DNA of 64,000 nt, from positions 175,293 to 239,292 of the forward strand of contig NZ_JAJQXX010000004.1 in assembly GCF_028767025.1 (NCBI RefSeq). Reading direction: 5' to 3'. This document shows, piece by piece, positions 63,650 through 64,000 of the stretch; position 1 is the first letter of the stretch, and every line of letters starts with the position of its first letter. Under the pieces are notes generated by a model. That model saw nothing but the letters and a program-made list of their open reading frames with translations. It was not told where the DNA came from and did no database searches. This DNA is from Blautia sp. XA-2221. GTDB lineage: Bacteria > Bacillota > Clostridia > Lachnospirales > Lachnospiraceae. Made by a program: the position numbers and the translations under genes.

Positions 63650-64000
63650 GTATGTAAAATGGTATGCCTTTTAAGCCGTCCGTAATAAAAAGCAAGACTT
63701 CTTGAACTCCTCTGGAGTTAATATCCTGTAGCAGCTCATTCCAAACGTATGTTGATTCAGTTGGAGCAATCGCATAACTCAGTACTTCTTTAGTGCCGTC
63801 TTCTCGTATACCAATGGCAATATAAATCGCTTCTTTGGATACGGTTTGACGTTTTAGTGGAATGTAAGTAGCGTCCATAAAAATAGCGACATACTTATCA
63901 TTTAAGGCTCTGGATTTAAAGGCATTTACTTCTTCAGTCAGAACTTTAGTCATGTTGGACATGGTTTGTGGAGTATAGTGATGACCGTACATTTTTTCGA
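63650..64000 (-). mobile_element. IS256-family (mutator) transposase fragment, truncated
   Basis: The frame enters from beyond the window. HYTPQTMSNMTKVLTEEVNA and FMDATYIPLKR (first catalytic Asp), then TDGLKGI (second Asp) are typical. After GI the transposase sequence stops and recombinase sequence follows, so the third acidic residue and the rest of the protein are missing. Junction placed at about 63650. Confidence 0.85.

Overview
This is a chromosomal stretch of a gut-type Firmicute, most likely family Lachnospiraceae (Blautia/Dorea/Mediterraneibacter-like). The basis is AT-leaning codon use, strong AGGAGG ribosome sites, protein families typical of that group and the kind of mobile elements seen. 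Genus is inference.

Bases 1-39,560 are mostly host genome. A nucleoside ABC transporter (permease cut by the window edge, ATPase) lies with adenosine deaminase. A ChvE-GguA-GguB monosaccharide importer follows, and upstream of it a four-gene sugar-sensing operon (anchored binding protein, YesM/LytS-like kinase, YesN/AraC regulator, lipoprotein binding protein). Next come a D,D-carboxypeptidase, a DEDD exonuclease, a nucleoside hydrolase, an HtrA protease, a four-cluster ferredoxin, and a 1,099-residue YhgE/Pip protein divergent from a TetR gene, with five ~19-bp repeats between them. Then follow a tandem rhamnose-mutarotase-like protein, a Crp regulator, thioredoxin, an ABC-2 exporter with a NarL-type two-component system, a thioredoxin-reductase-like flavoprotein without the CxxC plus a YeiH-type carrier and LysR regulator, small hypotheticals and an NCS2 purine permease. 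Two small genes here carry single in-frame stops.

Bases ~39,800-52,800 are an integrative, mobilizable element. A 3' fragment of a tRNA-Arg gene marks its left end. Two copies of an accessory module lie on either side of that fragment. The left copy keeps DUF3791/DUF3990 but has a ruined P-loop ATPase. The right copy keeps the ATPase and two DUF4869 proteins but has a deleted DUF3791 gene. Fic, tyrosine integrase, helix-turn-helix proteins, peptide deformylase, oriT-like repeats, MobC, relaxase and a ThyX-like/dUTPase nucleotide cassette follow.

Bases ~52,800-64,000 look like a nested transposon. It starts with TnpV, then mef(A)- and msr(D)-type macrolide resistance genes, each behind its known leader peptide (MTASMRLR and MYLIFM) and attenuator hairpins. 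A group II intron lies behind msr. A nucleotidyltransferase/methyltransferase pair, an XRE regulator and serine recombinase genes follow. The first recombinase gene is truncated next to an IS256-family fragment that runs off the window.
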